Source of the DNA: Limnobacter humi
Lineage (GTDB): Bacteria; Pseudomonadota; Gammaproteobacteria; Burkholderiales; Burkholderiaceae_B
Direction: 5' to 3'
Assembly: GCF_024518835.1 (NCBI RefSeq)
Contig: NZ_JANIGO010000004.1
Span: 186,001 to 250,000, forward strand
Length of the DNA: 64,000 bases
Within the stretch, counting starts at the first letter, position 1; every line of letters begins with the position of its first letter. The position numbers were made by a program, and so were the translations under genes. The notes beneath the pieces are model-generated. The model made no database searches. It was not told where the DNA came from and saw nothing but the letters and a program-made list of their open reading frames with translations. Positions 54,899 to 64,000 of the stretch are shown in pieces.

Positions 54899-55668
54899 AT
54901 AAAGCCGAAATGGCGGGCGTAACGTGGGCTCATGCGGTCAATGGACAGCAGCATCATGAAGTCGGCCGTGTTGAAATCGGGGTCCCATGCGGGCTCGCCG
55001 CACACTTTGGCGCCCAAGCGCAGATAGCCCTTCACCAACGGTGGTGGCTCAATGTCCACGTCGCTGCGCAAACGTTCAATCGGCAGGCGGTTTTTGGGAA
55101 ACACTTGCAGGCTGGCCTCGGCCAGGTGCGGATCCAGGCGCTTGAACAAGCTGGCAGCCTGGTGACCGCCGTCGCGCAGGCTCACGCTGGCGCAGCCAAT
55201 CAGGTGCTTGTAGCCACCCAGCTTCATGTACTGCGCAATGCCACTCCACAGCAGCATGATGGCTGCGCCACTGCGGTGGTCTGGGTGGACGCACGAGCGC
55301 CCCACTTCAACCGTTGAGCTTCGCAGGCGCTCGATTCGGTTCATGAAGAACTCGGTTTCGGAGTACCAGCAGCGCAGCTTGGCGGCCCCCTCGGGTGGCA
55401 GTATGCGATAGGTGCCGATGACCTCGCCAGTTTGTGTGTTGCGCACCAGCAAATGGTCGCAATACGCATCAAAAACGTCTTGGTCAACGCCACTGGTGCC
55501 CAGGTCGGCACCATATTCTTCAGAAAATATATTGAATCGCAGTTTTTGGGCTTCTAGCACCTCGTCGGGTGTTTTGGCCAACACCACTTCCAGGGACGGT
55601 CCCTGGTCAACCGAGGCGGATTGCAGGTACAGCGCGTGTTTCGGGTTTTTTTGCTGGTTTCCGTGCAT
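54895..55668 (-). CDS. OlsB-like N-acyltransferase (ornithine lipid / GNAT hemolysin family)
   Basis: A 257-residue GNAT-fold acyltransferase. Visible are VVLAKTPDEVLEAQKLRFNIF, DAYCDHLLVRN, GTYRILPPEGA, EVGRSCVHPDHRSGAAIMLL and LIGCASVSL. This is the pattern of L-ornithine N-alpha-acyltransferases (OlsB) and related 'hemolysin' proteins. They make lyso-ornithine lipid, often in response to phosphate limitation; the olsA partner is not in the window. Position beside ppk/ppx fits a phosphate-stress role. A different amine acceptor is possible. Confidence 0.75.
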   Translation of the reverse strand: MHGNQQKNPKHALYLQSASVDQGPSLEVVLAKTPDEVLEAQKLRFNIFSEEYGADLGTSGVDQDVFDAYCDHLLVRNTQTGEVIGTYRILPPEGAAKLRCWYSETEFFMNRIERLRSSTVEVGRSCVHPDHRSGAAIMLLWSGIAQYMKLGGYKHLIGCASVSLRDGGHQAASLFKRLDPHLAEASLQVFPKNRLPIERLRSDVDIEPPPLVKGYLRLGAKVCGEPAWDPDFNTADFMMLLSIDRMSPRYARHFGFI

Positions 55669-55774
55669 GGCTTGTCATCCATTTTTCAGTTCGATGACGT
55701 GAAATCTACGGTGCCGATGTGACAGCCCAATAAAACTTTTGTGAAGAAAAAATGACCTGATCTGAAAAAGGAGC

Positions 55775-55802
55775 TTGACAGTCCTGTGGAATACCCTAAA
55801 CT
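55775..55802 (+). promoter_or_regulatory. Promoter of the cold-shock gene
   Basis: TTGACA (55775-55780), a 16-bp spacer, and TAAACT (55797-55802). Transcription would begin near 55810 and leave a leader of about 130 bases, as in cspA-type genes whose leader senses temperature. Confidence 0.55.
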
Positions 55803-55939
55803 GCTGATAGCAAAAAAAATTTGGCGCTACTTTAGGTCAGTTCAATTCAGGCGTTTCAGTCTAGCAATTCGTTCTGTTTCTCGAGATACCCCCGGTTTTT
55901 TCGCTATTTTGTTCAATTTAGAGATCCAGGAATACAGCT

Positions 55940-56149
55940 ATGTCTGAAACCCTCAAAGGTAAAGTAAAGTTCTTCAACGAATCCAAAGGTTTTGGTTTCA
56001 TTTCCCGCGACGGCGGTCCTGATGTGTTCGTACACTTCAGCGCCATCCAGGGTTCTGGCTTCAAGACACTGGCCGAAGGCCAGGAAGTGTCCTTCACTGT
56101 GACACAAGGTCAGAAAGGACCTCAAGCCGAGAACGTTGTACCTCAGTAA
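55940..56149 (+). CDS. Cold-shock domain protein (CspA family)
   Basis: A 69-residue single-strand RNA/DNA-binding OB-fold protein. RNP1 is KGFGFIS and RNP2 is VFVHFSAI. It acts as an RNA chaperone, in cold shock or constitutively. A strong terminator follows after 21 bases, so it is a single-gene transcript. The ribosome binding site is CCAGGAAT. Confidence 0.95.
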   Translation: MSETLKGKVKFFNESKGFGFISRDGGPDVFVHFSAIQGSGFKTLAEGQEVSFTVTQGQKGPQAENVVPQ

Positions 56150-56170
56150 TTTCAGGCACAGCACTTTGCG

Positions 56171-56197
56171 AAAAGCCCGCTTCATGCGGGCTTTTTT
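56171..56197 (+). terminator. Intrinsic terminator after the cold-shock gene
   Basis: 10-bp perfect stem AAAAGCCCGC / GCGGGCTTTT with a 5-base loop, followed by T. It also lies just before the end of the convergent gene and may serve both directions. Confidence 0.92.
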
Positions 56198-56212
56198 ATT
56201 GGGTGGGCTCGG

Positions 56213-58156
56213 TCAGCGCCACTGCAAACGCTCCCGTTTGGACAACGCTGGCCCAATTCGCTGAAGATTGCCACGCCAGCCTTCTGCCAGAAATGCAGCC
56301 TTGGCCAACACCACCGCTGGCATTGTTACCCCTGCCACCATCACCATCTGCAGTGCGGTGCTGATCACACTGAAACCCAATATCCACGAACCCTGTCCAA
56401 ATGGCTTTAATGGAAACGGCACGCCGCTGATTGGCCCCTGACCGGAATACGCCACGCCGTGCCCGCCTGCCAGGGGCAAAATCAGGAAGGCATCCACCAC
56501 CGCCCATATGGCGCTGGAGAAAAAACGCCCCACGCTGAACGACACCGCCCTGGATTGATGACCTCGCCACTGGATGGATTTCTCGCGCCCCGGCAGGTCC
56601 ACATTGGGCAAGAGTTCTGTCAGCCGGCCAAATGCCCATGCGAACGGACGAGTCAGCTGATAATTGGTCGATAGCAACACACCATGGCTGAACACCCGCA
56701 GGCCTTCGGCCACGCGTGCGAAAAACACGGTCACAGGACCATACTGGTGATGGTTGGCCAGGATTTGATCATTGGAACCAATCCATTTCAACATGTGCTC
56801 TGGTTTGTTCTTCAGCTGCTCCCGAAGAGCGGGTTGTATGCCTTCCTGGCCCGAGCGGATGGCCCGGGCAATGCCATGCTGGCTGATTGCATCGGCCCCG
56901 TGCGCGAACTTGCCCAAGGTGCTGGTCCGTGCCTGTTTGAACCAATCCTGAATGTCGGTACGAACGTCATTGTGGCGAGTCGGGTCCACCGCATCCAGGC
57001 GTGCATGCTGAATCAGATTGGTTAGCGCCAGGATGTCTTTTTCCCGGGCCAGGCGGTGTTTGGAATGAACATCGTTTCGAATGCGGTTGTGGGGCACCTC
57101 ATCGGGCAAATCAAAATGCCTCACATTCAGGTAGCGCCCCATGGTTCGATCAATCGCCTGGCAAGCTTCTGCGTCTGTTGTGACCGAACGCACCGCCTGA
57201 ATCAAGGCATCCACCAGGATGGGCTCCGGAGTTTTTGTGTGTTGCGCGTGAACACAGCGGTGTGGGGGTATTTTGCGGCGAAGGGCGCGGTTGACTGCCA
57301 TCCGGGCACCGGGTTTCTCGATCATCTCGCGCACCAGTTTGAGCAGGCGCTGACTGTGCCGGGCTTGTTCTTGTTGAACCCAGTCGACGGTTTGATCGCT
57401 CAGTGGGCTGCGCTGCGCGGTGGCAGCGGCCAAGGCAGCACCACCCAGTGAACACAGGGCAGCCACACCGGTGACGGCGTTGTAACTGCCCAACGTGCCC
57501 ACCACGGAACGGCCCATGGATGACGCCATGGCGCCAGCAACAGGGCTGCAAGCATTGGTCAGGCAGGTGCTGATCATGGCCACCACCGGAAACACCGGAA
57601 ATACCAATGTAAAAAATGCCCTGACCTGGCTGCCCATGGCGCTGTCGTGCCGATTGGGAACGGTCAGGTCCTTCATGATTTGCAACAACATGCCCGTGGG
57701 AGCTGCGCCCAATTCACCCACGCCATTGCACCATTTGGCAACCCGGGAAAAACGAGCCGCCATGCGGTTGCGTGCTGTTGCTTGGTGGGTGGCTTCGGCA
57801 AACAGTGCGCGGTTGAATCGCCGGAAGTCCTCTCGGTTCAGGCGCAACTGCAACCCTTTGTCCTGCTTCAAATCGGGTTGCACACCATTGCTGGCGGCCA
57901 GATAATTGGCGGACCACAGGGCACAGGAGTTCAGCTGTCGTGATTCAAAGTCGGCTCGCCGATAACGGGCCTGGGCATTGTTACCCATGACCATGTTTTT
58001 CAGTTTGGCGGTCCAGCTCAGGGTGATGCAACGGCCATCGGGCAGCGCTTTCAGGCCCGCCTTGAGCAGGACATGGGATTTGCAATCGGACAGTGAAAAC
58101 GTGTCAACCGGCGCTAATGAGCCCGGATGGTGTCCGCAGACTGATGTGGAAGGCAT
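56213..58156 (-). CDS. Large hypothetical membrane protein, orphan
   Basis: A 647-residue protein I do not recognise. Hydrophobic segments lie at about 178-200 and 220-246 and again at 545-565 and 590-622. A basic, mostly helical central part of roughly 300 residues separates the two pairs. The N-terminus has no signal peptide, is polar and carries several cysteines. The central part has many His and Arg (for example NRALRRKIPPHRCVHAQH). The layout, two hairpin-like membrane pairs flanking a large soluble region, would suit a membrane-inserted effector, toxin or structural protein; this is only a guess. It is convergent with the cold-shock gene. Codon use looks normal. Confidence 0.65.
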   Translation of the reverse strand: MPSTSVCGHHPGSLAPVDTFSLSDCKSHVLLKAGLKALPDGRCITLSWTAKLKNMVMGNNAQARYRRADFESRQLNSCALWSANYLAASNGVQPDLKQDKGLQLRLNREDFRRFNRALFAEATHQATARNRMAARFSRVAKWCNGVGELGAAPTGMLLQIMKDLTVPNRHDSAMGSQVRAFFTLVFPVFPVVAMISTCLTNACSPVAGAMASSMGRSVVGTLGSYNAVTGVAALCSLGGAALAAATAQRSPLSDQTVDWVQQEQARHSQRLLKLVREMIEKPGARMAVNRALRRKIPPHRCVHAQHTKTPEPILVDALIQAVRSVTTDAEACQAIDRTMGRYLNVRHFDLPDEVPHNRIRNDVHSKHRLAREKDILALTNLIQHARLDAVDPTRHNDVRTDIQDWFKQARTSTLGKFAHGADAISQHGIARAIRSGQEGIQPALREQLKNKPEHMLKWIGSNDQILANHHQYGPVTVFFARVAEGLRVFSHGVLLSTNYQLTRPFAWAFGRLTELLPNVDLPGREKSIQWRGHQSRAVSFSVGRFFSSAIWAVVDAFLILPLAGGHGVAYSGQGPISGVPFPLKPFGQGSWILGFSVISTALQMVMVAGVTMPAVVLAKAAFLAEGWRGNLQRIGPALSKRERLQWR

Positions 58157-58264
58157 TGTGTTCAGTACACCCTTAATCTAAGTGGCCGGGTTGAACTGAC
58201 AGGTTTTTTTCTTTACCTTGCCACACCGCCATACGGGGTGCAAAAACTGGGGTGGCTGCTTACC
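58157..58264. other. Intergenic region (TauE/SafE gene to membrane orphan)
   Basis: About 108 bases between two minus-strand genes. It contains an AT/T-rich tract (GGTTTTTTTCTTT) that on the minus strand is A-rich and could be part of a promoter. Nothing else is evident. Confidence 0.3.
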
Positions 58265-59035
58265 TCAGGCGAGGTATATTTTGTTGAAGTACACCCCAGT
58301 CAGTATCAATCCAACCAGCACGATTCCGGCCCTCAACCAGTTCGCTGGAATGCGGCGCGCCACCACCACGCCCAAATAGGCACCCAGAGCGGCTGCAATC
58401 ACCATGACCACGGTGTGGGTCCACCAGATGGACCCCGCCACAATGAAAGTGACCGATGCCACGGAATACACCACGGCCGACAACCCGTTCTTCAAAGCAT
58501 TCAATTCGTGCACATCGTCGATGCCTTGAATGGCCAGGCTGGCGAGCATCAAAATGCCCATGCCGGCACCAAAGAAACCACCGTAGACACTGACCAGGCC
58601 CTGAACCAGCAGGCCTGCCACACCGAATTGATGCTGACGCTGGCCGCCCAGCCGGGATGCCAGCCTGGACAAGGGTTTGCTCAATGCAAACAGGCCCGTG
58701 GCCAGCAACAGCAGCCAGGGAATCAGTTGATTGAAGAGGCTGTCATGGGTCAAGAGTAGCAACCCCCCACCCAGCAAACCACCCAACAGGGCCACCACGG
58801 CCAATGGCACGGCATGGGCTTTGTAACGGGCCATTTCGTGCCGGTATGCCCAGGCCCCAGCCAGGCTGGCTGGCCACAACGCCACGGAATTGGTGGCGTT
58901 GGCAATCACCGGGGGAACCCCCACGGCCAGCAACACCGGGAAGGAAAAGAAGGTTCCACCACCGGCCACCGAGTTGACGGCACCTGCAAAAAAAGCGCCC
59001 AAAGCGATCCAGGCAAAATCCAACCACTGCGACAT
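58265..59035 (-). CDS. TauE/SafE (TSUP) family membrane permease
   Basis: A 256-residue inner-membrane protein with about eight membrane segments, starting MSQWLDFAWIALGAFFAGAVNSVAGGG (only the motif NSVAGGGTF is family-diagnostic). The second half carries the repeated VYGGFFGAGMGILML motif. Members export or import sulfite, sulfoacetate, or other anions. Substrate unknown. ATG 59035 follows GAGGA. Confidence 0.85.
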   Translation of the reverse strand: MSQWLDFAWIALGAFFAGAVNSVAGGGTFFSFPVLLAVGVPPVIANATNSVALWPASLAGAWAYRHEMARYKAHAVPLAVVALLGGLLGGGLLLLTHDSLFNQLIPWLLLLATGLFALSKPLSRLASRLGGQRQHQFGVAGLLVQGLVSVYGGFFGAGMGILMLASLAIQGIDDVHELNALKNGLSAVVYSVASVTFIVAGSIWWTHTVVMVIAAALGAYLGVVVARRIPANWLRAGIVLVGLILTGVYFNKIYLA

Positions 59036-59275
59036 TGTCGTCCTCTTTGCGCATGACCAGCCGGCCATGGCCACATTTCTTTAAATACGTTGTCTTGCAT
59101 GCTAATGGAATACCCGCACCGGTCCCAGTGGGCAAAACCCCCATGTCAAAAAAGGGGGGGGATTTCATTCCCTTCTCGCTGGATCGGACAGAACCCATGC
59201 AACGCACAATGCTTCTGGGGATAGTGGGATTGCAACACTTGTTAGCACATTGAATTTTCAAGACGGATTTGTCCG
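59036..59275. other. Divergent intergenic region (permease / hybrid kinase)
   Basis: About 240 bases with no gene. CCCCC and GGGGGGG runs (around 59140-59160) could pair into a short hairpin. No convincing promoter was found. Confidence 0.4.
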
Positions 59276-62200
59276 GTGAACAAAAAAATCTATCGACACC
59301 AACGTTTGCTTGCCTTGGCGGTTCTGACCGTTCTGGCGACAGGCTTGTTGGGCATGTCGATTGCCGATTACCAGCGATTGCATACTCAGGCTGTTGACTT
59401 GAGCCAAAAGCAATTGCGCCTGCTTCATGATGGTGTTCGTGATGAAATGCTGCACATGGAGCGCAGCATGGACGCCAGCACCGACCTGCTGCTCAACGAA
59501 CTGCACAGCAACGCGCCCGGCGGCATCCAGAACACCCTGAACCAGTTGATGGATACACTGCCCACAGTGAGCACCATTGTGTTGCTGAGCGACCAGGGTA
59601 CCGTGCTGGGCAGCCTGCAGCGCAAAAACAGCGACACCGATGTGCGCCTGCTTCAACAAGCCTTAAGGGACCGCAGCAGTTGGCCGACCGACTTCCGAGC
59701 CCTGTCGGTCAACACGACAACAGCGGGACCCGTGTTGATGGTTCAGCACCCCTTGATAGACCGGGATGGCAAGACAGCGGGTATTCTGGCCATGGGCGTG
59801 AACCGCGCCTACCTGGCCACCCGAATGCAGGCCATGCACATGGGTTCGGAAGTGTCCTCTGCGCTGTCGCTGGACGATGGTCAATTGCTGACCCTACAAC
59901 CCGACATCAAAAACCCGCCACGCTGGCTGCGGGAGCTGGAAGGCACCATTACCACGGCCGAGACACCGGACAATGCGCCGCGCATTGGTCGACAGCACAG
60001 CCTGTATTTTCCGAACCACTTGCGGGCGACCACCCACCTTCAACCGGGCAACCTGCACAATGCCCAGTGGCCAGTTCAATTGACCATCTGGGTGGACTAT
60101 GAACCCACGCAGGCAATCTGGATGCGAGACAGCCTGATTCTGCTGTGTGGGTTTGGTCTGTTCACCGGGCTGACGATGCTCGCCATCCGGCAGTCCAACC
60201 GACACCACCTTGAGCAGGCTTTGTTGGAAGATCAAGCACGGCAAACAGCGCTGTATCAACGTGAACGTTTTCACCTGGCCACCCAAAGTGCTGGTATTGG
60301 CGTGTGGGAGCTGAACCTGGATGACCGGTTGGTGCGTTGGGATGACACCATGCTGTCCATCTATGGCGTGGCTGATGCGGTTCAACTGCTGACACTGGAA
60401 GACTGGATGACCCATGTGGTGCCGGAGGACCGTCAACGCGTGCATCGAACCCTGACCCAGGCTGAACGCCGTGATGAGGCCTTTGAATTCCACTTCAATA
60501 TTCTGCGCCGCAACGATGGCGTGGTCCGAAACATCCAGTCTCGGGCCAAAGTGCACCGCGATCAACATGGGCGCGCCTTCCGGTTGGTGGGCGTGAATGT
60601 GGACATCACCGTGCAGCGCCAATTCGAAGCGGCGCTTCGGGAAGCCGAAGAGCGCTTTCGATCGTCCTTTGAATGGGCAGCCATCGGCATGGGGATACTG
60701 GGTGCCAAAGGCCAGTTTCTTCAGGTCAACGACGCACTGTGCACGACCTTGGGTTATTCACAGTCTGAATTGTTGTCGATGAGTTTTACCTCAGTGACGC
60801 ATCCAGAGGATGTGGATATTCACAAGCCTTGGGTGCGCGAGGTGTTCAAGCACCTGCGCAACAGCTTCCAGCTGGAGAAGCGTTACATCCACAAAAACGG
60901 CGCGGTGGTGTGGGTGCACCTCAGCGTATCGGCTGTGCGCGACTCTGCAGACCGTGTGCTGTATTTCATCGCCCATGTGCAGGACATTACCGAGCGAAAA
61001 CGTCAGGAAGCGGCGCTGATTGAGCGGGAACATTTCTTAAGAACATTGTCAGAATGCTTGCCTGGTTTGGTGTCGTATTGGGGCACAGACCTGCGATGTC
61101 ACTTTGCCAACAAGAACCATGAAAAATGGAGCAATTTGCCGTCGGACAGAATCCGGGGACTTCACCTGCGCAAGGTGATGGGTGAGGAAAACTTCCTCCA
61201 GCACAAGGAGCACTATGATGCGGTGATGCAGGGCGAACGGCGGCGGTTTGAAAAGAAAAAGGCCCTGCCCACCGGTGGCTATGCAGACTTGCTGGTTCAC
61301 CTGATTCCGGATGTTCTCTATGGCCGGGTGGAGGGTTTCTTTTCGATTTCCACGAACATCACGGACTTCAAAGCCCAGCAGCGCGAACTGGAGCGCATGA
61401 ACAGTGTGCTGACTGAACGAACGGAACAGGCCGAAGCGGCCAACAAGGCCAAGGGTGCCTTTCTGGCCAACATGAGCCATGAAATTCGCACCCCCATGAA
61501 CGCCATCATGGGACTGATACAACTGATGGAAGACATGGATTTGCCCATCCAGCAGCGCGACTACATTCGGAAGATCGGATCGGCCGCCGATGTGCTGCTC
61601 AATGTGCTCAATGACATTCTGGACATCTCCCGGGTGGAGGCCAACAAACTGGAATTGAATTTGGGTCGTTTTGATCTGGACCAACTGCTTAACCAAAGCA
61701 TTGACCTGTTCTCATATCGCGCGGATGAAAAAAACATCCGGCTGTTCTGCACGAAAGACCCGAGCTGCCCGGTCAGCCTGGTTGGTGATCGGTTAAGGCT
61801 TGCGCAGATTCTGAATAACTTGTTGTCCAATGCACTGAAATTCACCGAGAAAGGTCACATCCATTTGCAGGTCAAACCACTGCAAGGTGGGGAATTTTTG
61901 CAGTTTTCCATCAAGGACACTGGCATCGGGATGAACAGGGAACAGTTGACCGAGCTGTTCAAGCCGTTTAGCCAAGTGGACAACAGCTCATCCAGAAAAT
62001 ACGGCGGTGCCGGTTTGGGTTTGTCAATTTGCAAAAGCCTCACTGAATTGATGGGCGGGGAAATGGGGGTGGAGAGCACGCCCGGGGAAGGCACCCTTTT
62101 CTTCTTCACCGTGCCGTGTACCACACCCGACTTTCAGCGGCATGCACTGTTGCCTGAACTACTGCAGCACAAACCCATGACGACAGGCCAGGCCGCAGAA

Positions 62201-62602
62201 CCCGCCACCACCGCGGACGGCCCGCTGCAAGTCAAACAGGTTTTGGTGGTGGATGATCACAAATTGAACCGCATGGTGGCCTCGGAAATGCTGAAAAAAT
62301 GGGGTGCGGTGGTGGACCTGGCCGAAAACGGCTTGCAAGCTGTGGACGCCTGCGCCCACAAAACCTACGACTTTGTGCTGATGGATTTGCAAATGCCGGA
62401 AATGGACGGCTTTGCAGCCACGCATGCCATTCGACAGGCCATGGGCGACAGGGCTCCCCGCATTGTTGCGGTGACCGCGTCCGCCAGTGAAAAAGACCGC
62501 ATTGAAATTCTTCGGGCGGGCATGTGCGAGCATGTGATCAAGCCCTTCAAAAAAGAAACGCTGATTCGCATCCTGATGGAAGCGGACACAGCATCCGAAT
62601 AA
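59276..62602 (+). CDS. Hybrid sensor histidine kinase with periplasmic sensor and PAS domains
   Basis: A 1108-residue membrane sensor. Two membrane segments (about 10-28 and 285-305) bracket a periplasmic Cache-like domain. Three PAS/PAC-type modules follow (residues about 335-710; for example LNLDDRLVRWDDTML and VHRTLTQAERRDEAFEF). The HisKA phospho-acceptor His735 is in MSHEIRTPMNAIM. The ATPase domain has NLLSNALKFTEKG, DTGIGM and GGAGLGLSIC. A receiver domain with Asp1037 (LMDLQMPEMDGF) ends the protein. It has no Hpt domain. The start is GTG. It is followed by a chemoreceptor gene after 105 bases. Confidence 0.93.
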   Translation: MNKKIYRHQRLLALAVLTVLATGLLGMSIADYQRLHTQAVDLSQKQLRLLHDGVRDEMLHMERSMDASTDLLLNELHSNAPGGIQNTLNQLMDTLPTVSTIVLLSDQGTVLGSLQRKNSDTDVRLLQQALRDRSSWPTDFRALSVNTTTAGPVLMVQHPLIDRDGKTAGILAMGVNRAYLATRMQAMHMGSEVSSALSLDDGQLLTLQPDIKNPPRWLRELEGTITTAETPDNAPRIGRQHSLYFPNHLRATTHLQPGNLHNAQWPVQLTIWVDYEPTQAIWMRDSLILLCGFGLFTGLTMLAIRQSNRHHLEQALLEDQARQTALYQRERFHLATQSAGIGVWELNLDDRLVRWDDTMLSIYGVADAVQLLTLEDWMTHVVPEDRQRVHRTLTQAERRDEAFEFHFNILRRNDGVVRNIQSRAKVHRDQHGRAFRLVGVNVDITVQRQFEAALREAEERFRSSFEWAAIGMGILGAKGQFLQVNDALCTTLGYSQSELLSMSFTSVTHPEDVDIHKPWVREVFKHLRNSFQLEKRYIHKNGAVVWVHLSVSAVRDSADRVLYFIAHVQDITERKRQEAALIEREHFLRTLSECLPGLVSYWGTDLRCHFANKNHEKWSNLPSDRIRGLHLRKVMGEENFLQHKEHYDAVMQGERRRFEKKKALPTGGYADLLVHLIPDVLYGRVEGFFSISTNITDFKAQQRELERMNSVLTERTEQAEAANKAKGAFLANMSHEIRTPMNAIMGLIQLMEDMDLPIQQRDYIRKIGSAADVLLNVLNDILDISRVEANKLELNLGRFDLDQLLNQSIDLFSYRADEKNIRLFCTKDPSCPVSLVGDRLRLAQILNNLLSNALKFTEKGHIHLQVKPLQGGEFLQFSIKDTGIGMNREQLTELFKPFSQVDNSSSRKYGGAGLGLSICKSLTELMGGEMGVESTPGEGTLFFFTVPCTTPDFQRHALLPELLQHKPMTTGQAAEPATTADGPLQVKQVLVVDDHKLNRMVASEMLKKWGAVVDLAENGLQAVDACAHKTYDFVLMDLQMPEMDGFAATHAIRQAMGDRAPRIVAVTASASEKDRIEILRAGMCEHVIKPFKKETLIRILMEADTASE

Positions 62603-62615
62603 TGCCCCCCAAAGC

Positions 62616-62632
62616 GGGTGGGTCACCCTTTT
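62616..62632 (+). terminator. Possible weak terminator after the hybrid kinase gene
   Basis: GGGTG-GGT-CACCC followed by TTTT. The stem is short (5 bp). Confidence 0.4.
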
Positions 62633-62707
62633 AATCCATGACAAAGCCGATGGGCAAACAGACAATCGGGCTGTTGTCATCAAAAAATCCACACAGGTGA
62701 ACCTTCC

Positions 62708-64000
62708 ATGAAAACCTTGAAAGCCAAACTGGCCCTCAGCTTTGCGGCCCTGATTGTTCTGTCGGCCATCACGGGAGTCGTCGGACTGATCAGTGCCCGC
62801 AATATCCAAACCAATTCCGCCATGAATGTGCACACCTATGAGGTGATTAACACTGTCTCCGGTTTGCGGGAAAGCATCATCAACATTGAGACTGGGCAAC
62901 GCGGGTTCTTGCTGCGGGGTTATGAGGACTACCTCAAGCCTTACCAGGACGGACAGGCTTCGGTAACGGAAAACCTCTCACAAGGCATGAAACTGACCGC
63001 CGATAACCCAGCCCAGGTTGAGCGATTCAAACAATTTCAGGAGATTTACACCGGTTGGCTGGAGCGCGTGATCAATCACCTCATTGACACTCGGCGCCAA
63101 TTGAATCAACAGAAGGTCAGCCAGGCTGATTATGACGAGGATATTCGAAGCGTCAGCTCCAAACCCCACATGGACAAGATGCGAGAAATTCTGGGTGCCA
63201 TTGAAGGCGAAGAACAGCGGCTGCTGACGTTGCGACAGAAGGCGAGCGAGGACGCCTATCAGTCTTCCATCGTGAGTGTGGGTGTGGCCATGGGCCTGGC
63301 TGTGCTGCTGGGCCTGAGCAGCTACCTGTTGTTTGCCAAACTGTTGCAGCGAAAACTCAGCACGGCCAATGCCCACATTCAGGCCTTGGCTGAAGGCAAT
63401 TTGAGCCAACGCATTGTGGCTGGACAGGACGATGAAATTGACGCCATTTTGCAGGCCCTGCACGCCGCCCAATTAAACCTGAACCGGCTCATGAATGGCT
63501 TGCGGGTATCGGCCCATGCACTGGGCAGCAGCGCCGAGCAAGTGGAACAGTCGTCTGGTAGCATGGCGCAGGCCAGCAATCAGCAGGCAGAGGCCACCTC
63601 ATCCATGGCTGCGGCGGTGGAAGAATTGACCGTCAGCATCACCCAAATCACCGACAACTCGGAAGATGCAGCTCAAACAGCCCTGCAGGCCAAAGCAGCT
63701 GCTGATGAGGGCCAGCTGAAACTGGGCAAAGTGGTGGATGGCATTGCACAGATTGCCAAGGCGGTGGAGAACAGTGCCACTGCCGTGAAGTCGCTGGAGC
63801 ACCAGTCCCAGTCGATTTCCGAAATTATTTCAACCATTACCGAAATTGCCGAGAAAACCAACCTGCTGGCTTTGAATGCAGCCATTGAAGCAGCACGGGC
63901 TGGTGAACAAGGCCGAGGCTTTGCGGTGGTGGCCGATGAAGTTCGAAAACTGGCCGAGCAAACCAAGGGTTCGACTGACCGGATTTCGGGCATGGTGTTT
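62708..64000 (+). CDS. Methyl-accepting chemotaxis protein (3' end beyond the window)
   Basis: The open frame of 431 codons runs to the window end. Membrane segment 1 is at about 8-30 and segment 2 at about 186-212. The periplasmic part between them has the CHASE3 signature [19 protein letters not shown] follows ([18 protein letters not shown]), then the methyl-accepting and signalling region, with the hairpin tip motif [20 protein letters not shown] visible. It controls flagellar motor bias or another two-component pathway through CheA. It lies behind the hybrid kinase. The ligand is unknown. Confidence 0.93.
   Translation, partial: MKTLKAKLALSFAALIVLSAITGVVGLISARNIQTNSAMNVHTYEVINTVSGLRESIINIETGQRGFLLRGYEDYLKPYQDGQASVTENLSQGMKLTADNPAQVERFKQFQEIYTGWLERVINHLIDTRRQLNQQKVSQADYDEDIRSVSSKPHMDKMREILGAIEGEEQRLLTLRQKASEDAYQSSIVSVGVAMGLAVLLGLSSYLLFAKLLQRKLSTANAHIQALAEGNLSQRIVAGQDDEIDAILQALHAAQLNLNRLMNGLRVSAHALGSSAEQVEQSSGSMAQASNQQAEATSSMAAAVEELTVSITQITDNSEDAAQTALQAKAAADEGQLKLGKVVDGIAQIAKAVENSATAVKSLEHQSQSISEIISTITEIAEKTNLLALNAAIEAARAGEQGRGFAVVADEVRKLAEQTKGSTDRISGMVF

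Overview
The window looks like chromosomal DNA from a betaproteobacterium of the order Burkholderiales, with moderately high GC. The evidence is gene content and order: iscR-iscS-iscU-iscA-hscB-hscA-fdx-iscX, metG followed by a DUF3460 gene and scpA, prfB-lysS, a recJ/RpfE-like pair, a single lolC-type permease with lolD, ppk/ppx, relA, and polyhydroxybutyrate-type enzymes. Limnobacter is my best guess for the genus, but this is an impression and not a search result. I see no prophage, insertion sequence, CRISPR array or rRNA.

Layout. 1-1325: two divergent genes of an iron(III)-type ABC importer. 1350-9836 (minus strand): an ECF sigma factor and a small anti-sigma-like protein, then a complete type I secretion system (ABC transporter, HlyD-type adaptor, TolC-type outer-membrane protein), then two cargo-like genes. 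One cargo-like gene carries a 45-bp/15-residue tandem repeat. A LuxR-type regulator (10261) is divergent. 11116-14685: queC, three tRNAs (Gly, Cys, Leu), metG, DUF3460. 14710-21382: scpA and the full isc operon, with two tandem IscR-type operators at its promoter. 21398-24657: lipoprotein, coiled-coil protein, exported orphan, PHB-depolymerase-type esterase, PNPOx-like protein.

24721-31537 and 44517-46915: two separate clusters built from the same parts, namely circularly permuted ATP-grasp, alpha-E and transglutaminase-like domains. This is a predicted but poorly understood peptide ligation/modification system. The second cluster is preceded by a good sigma-54 promoter candidate.

31805-44421: lysS and prfB (with its programmed +1 frameshift), recJ, RpfE-like, lolC-lolD, rdgC, DUF2062, TatD, ComEC. 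46930-48670: 3-hydroxybutyrate dehydrogenase divergent from an alpha/beta hydrolase. 48736-55668: relA, ppk and ppx (divergent, with a candidate Pho box on the ppk side), and an OlsB-like acyltransferase; this is a stringent-response, polyphosphate and phosphate-stress neighbourhood. 55940-64000: cold-shock protein, a 647-residue membrane orphan, a TauE/SafE permease, a hybrid histidine kinase, and a chemoreceptor cut by the window end.

The two best candidates for undescribed biology are the ECF-linked type I secretion locus with its repeat-bearing cargo, and the duplicated ATP-grasp/alpha-E/transglutaminase modules.
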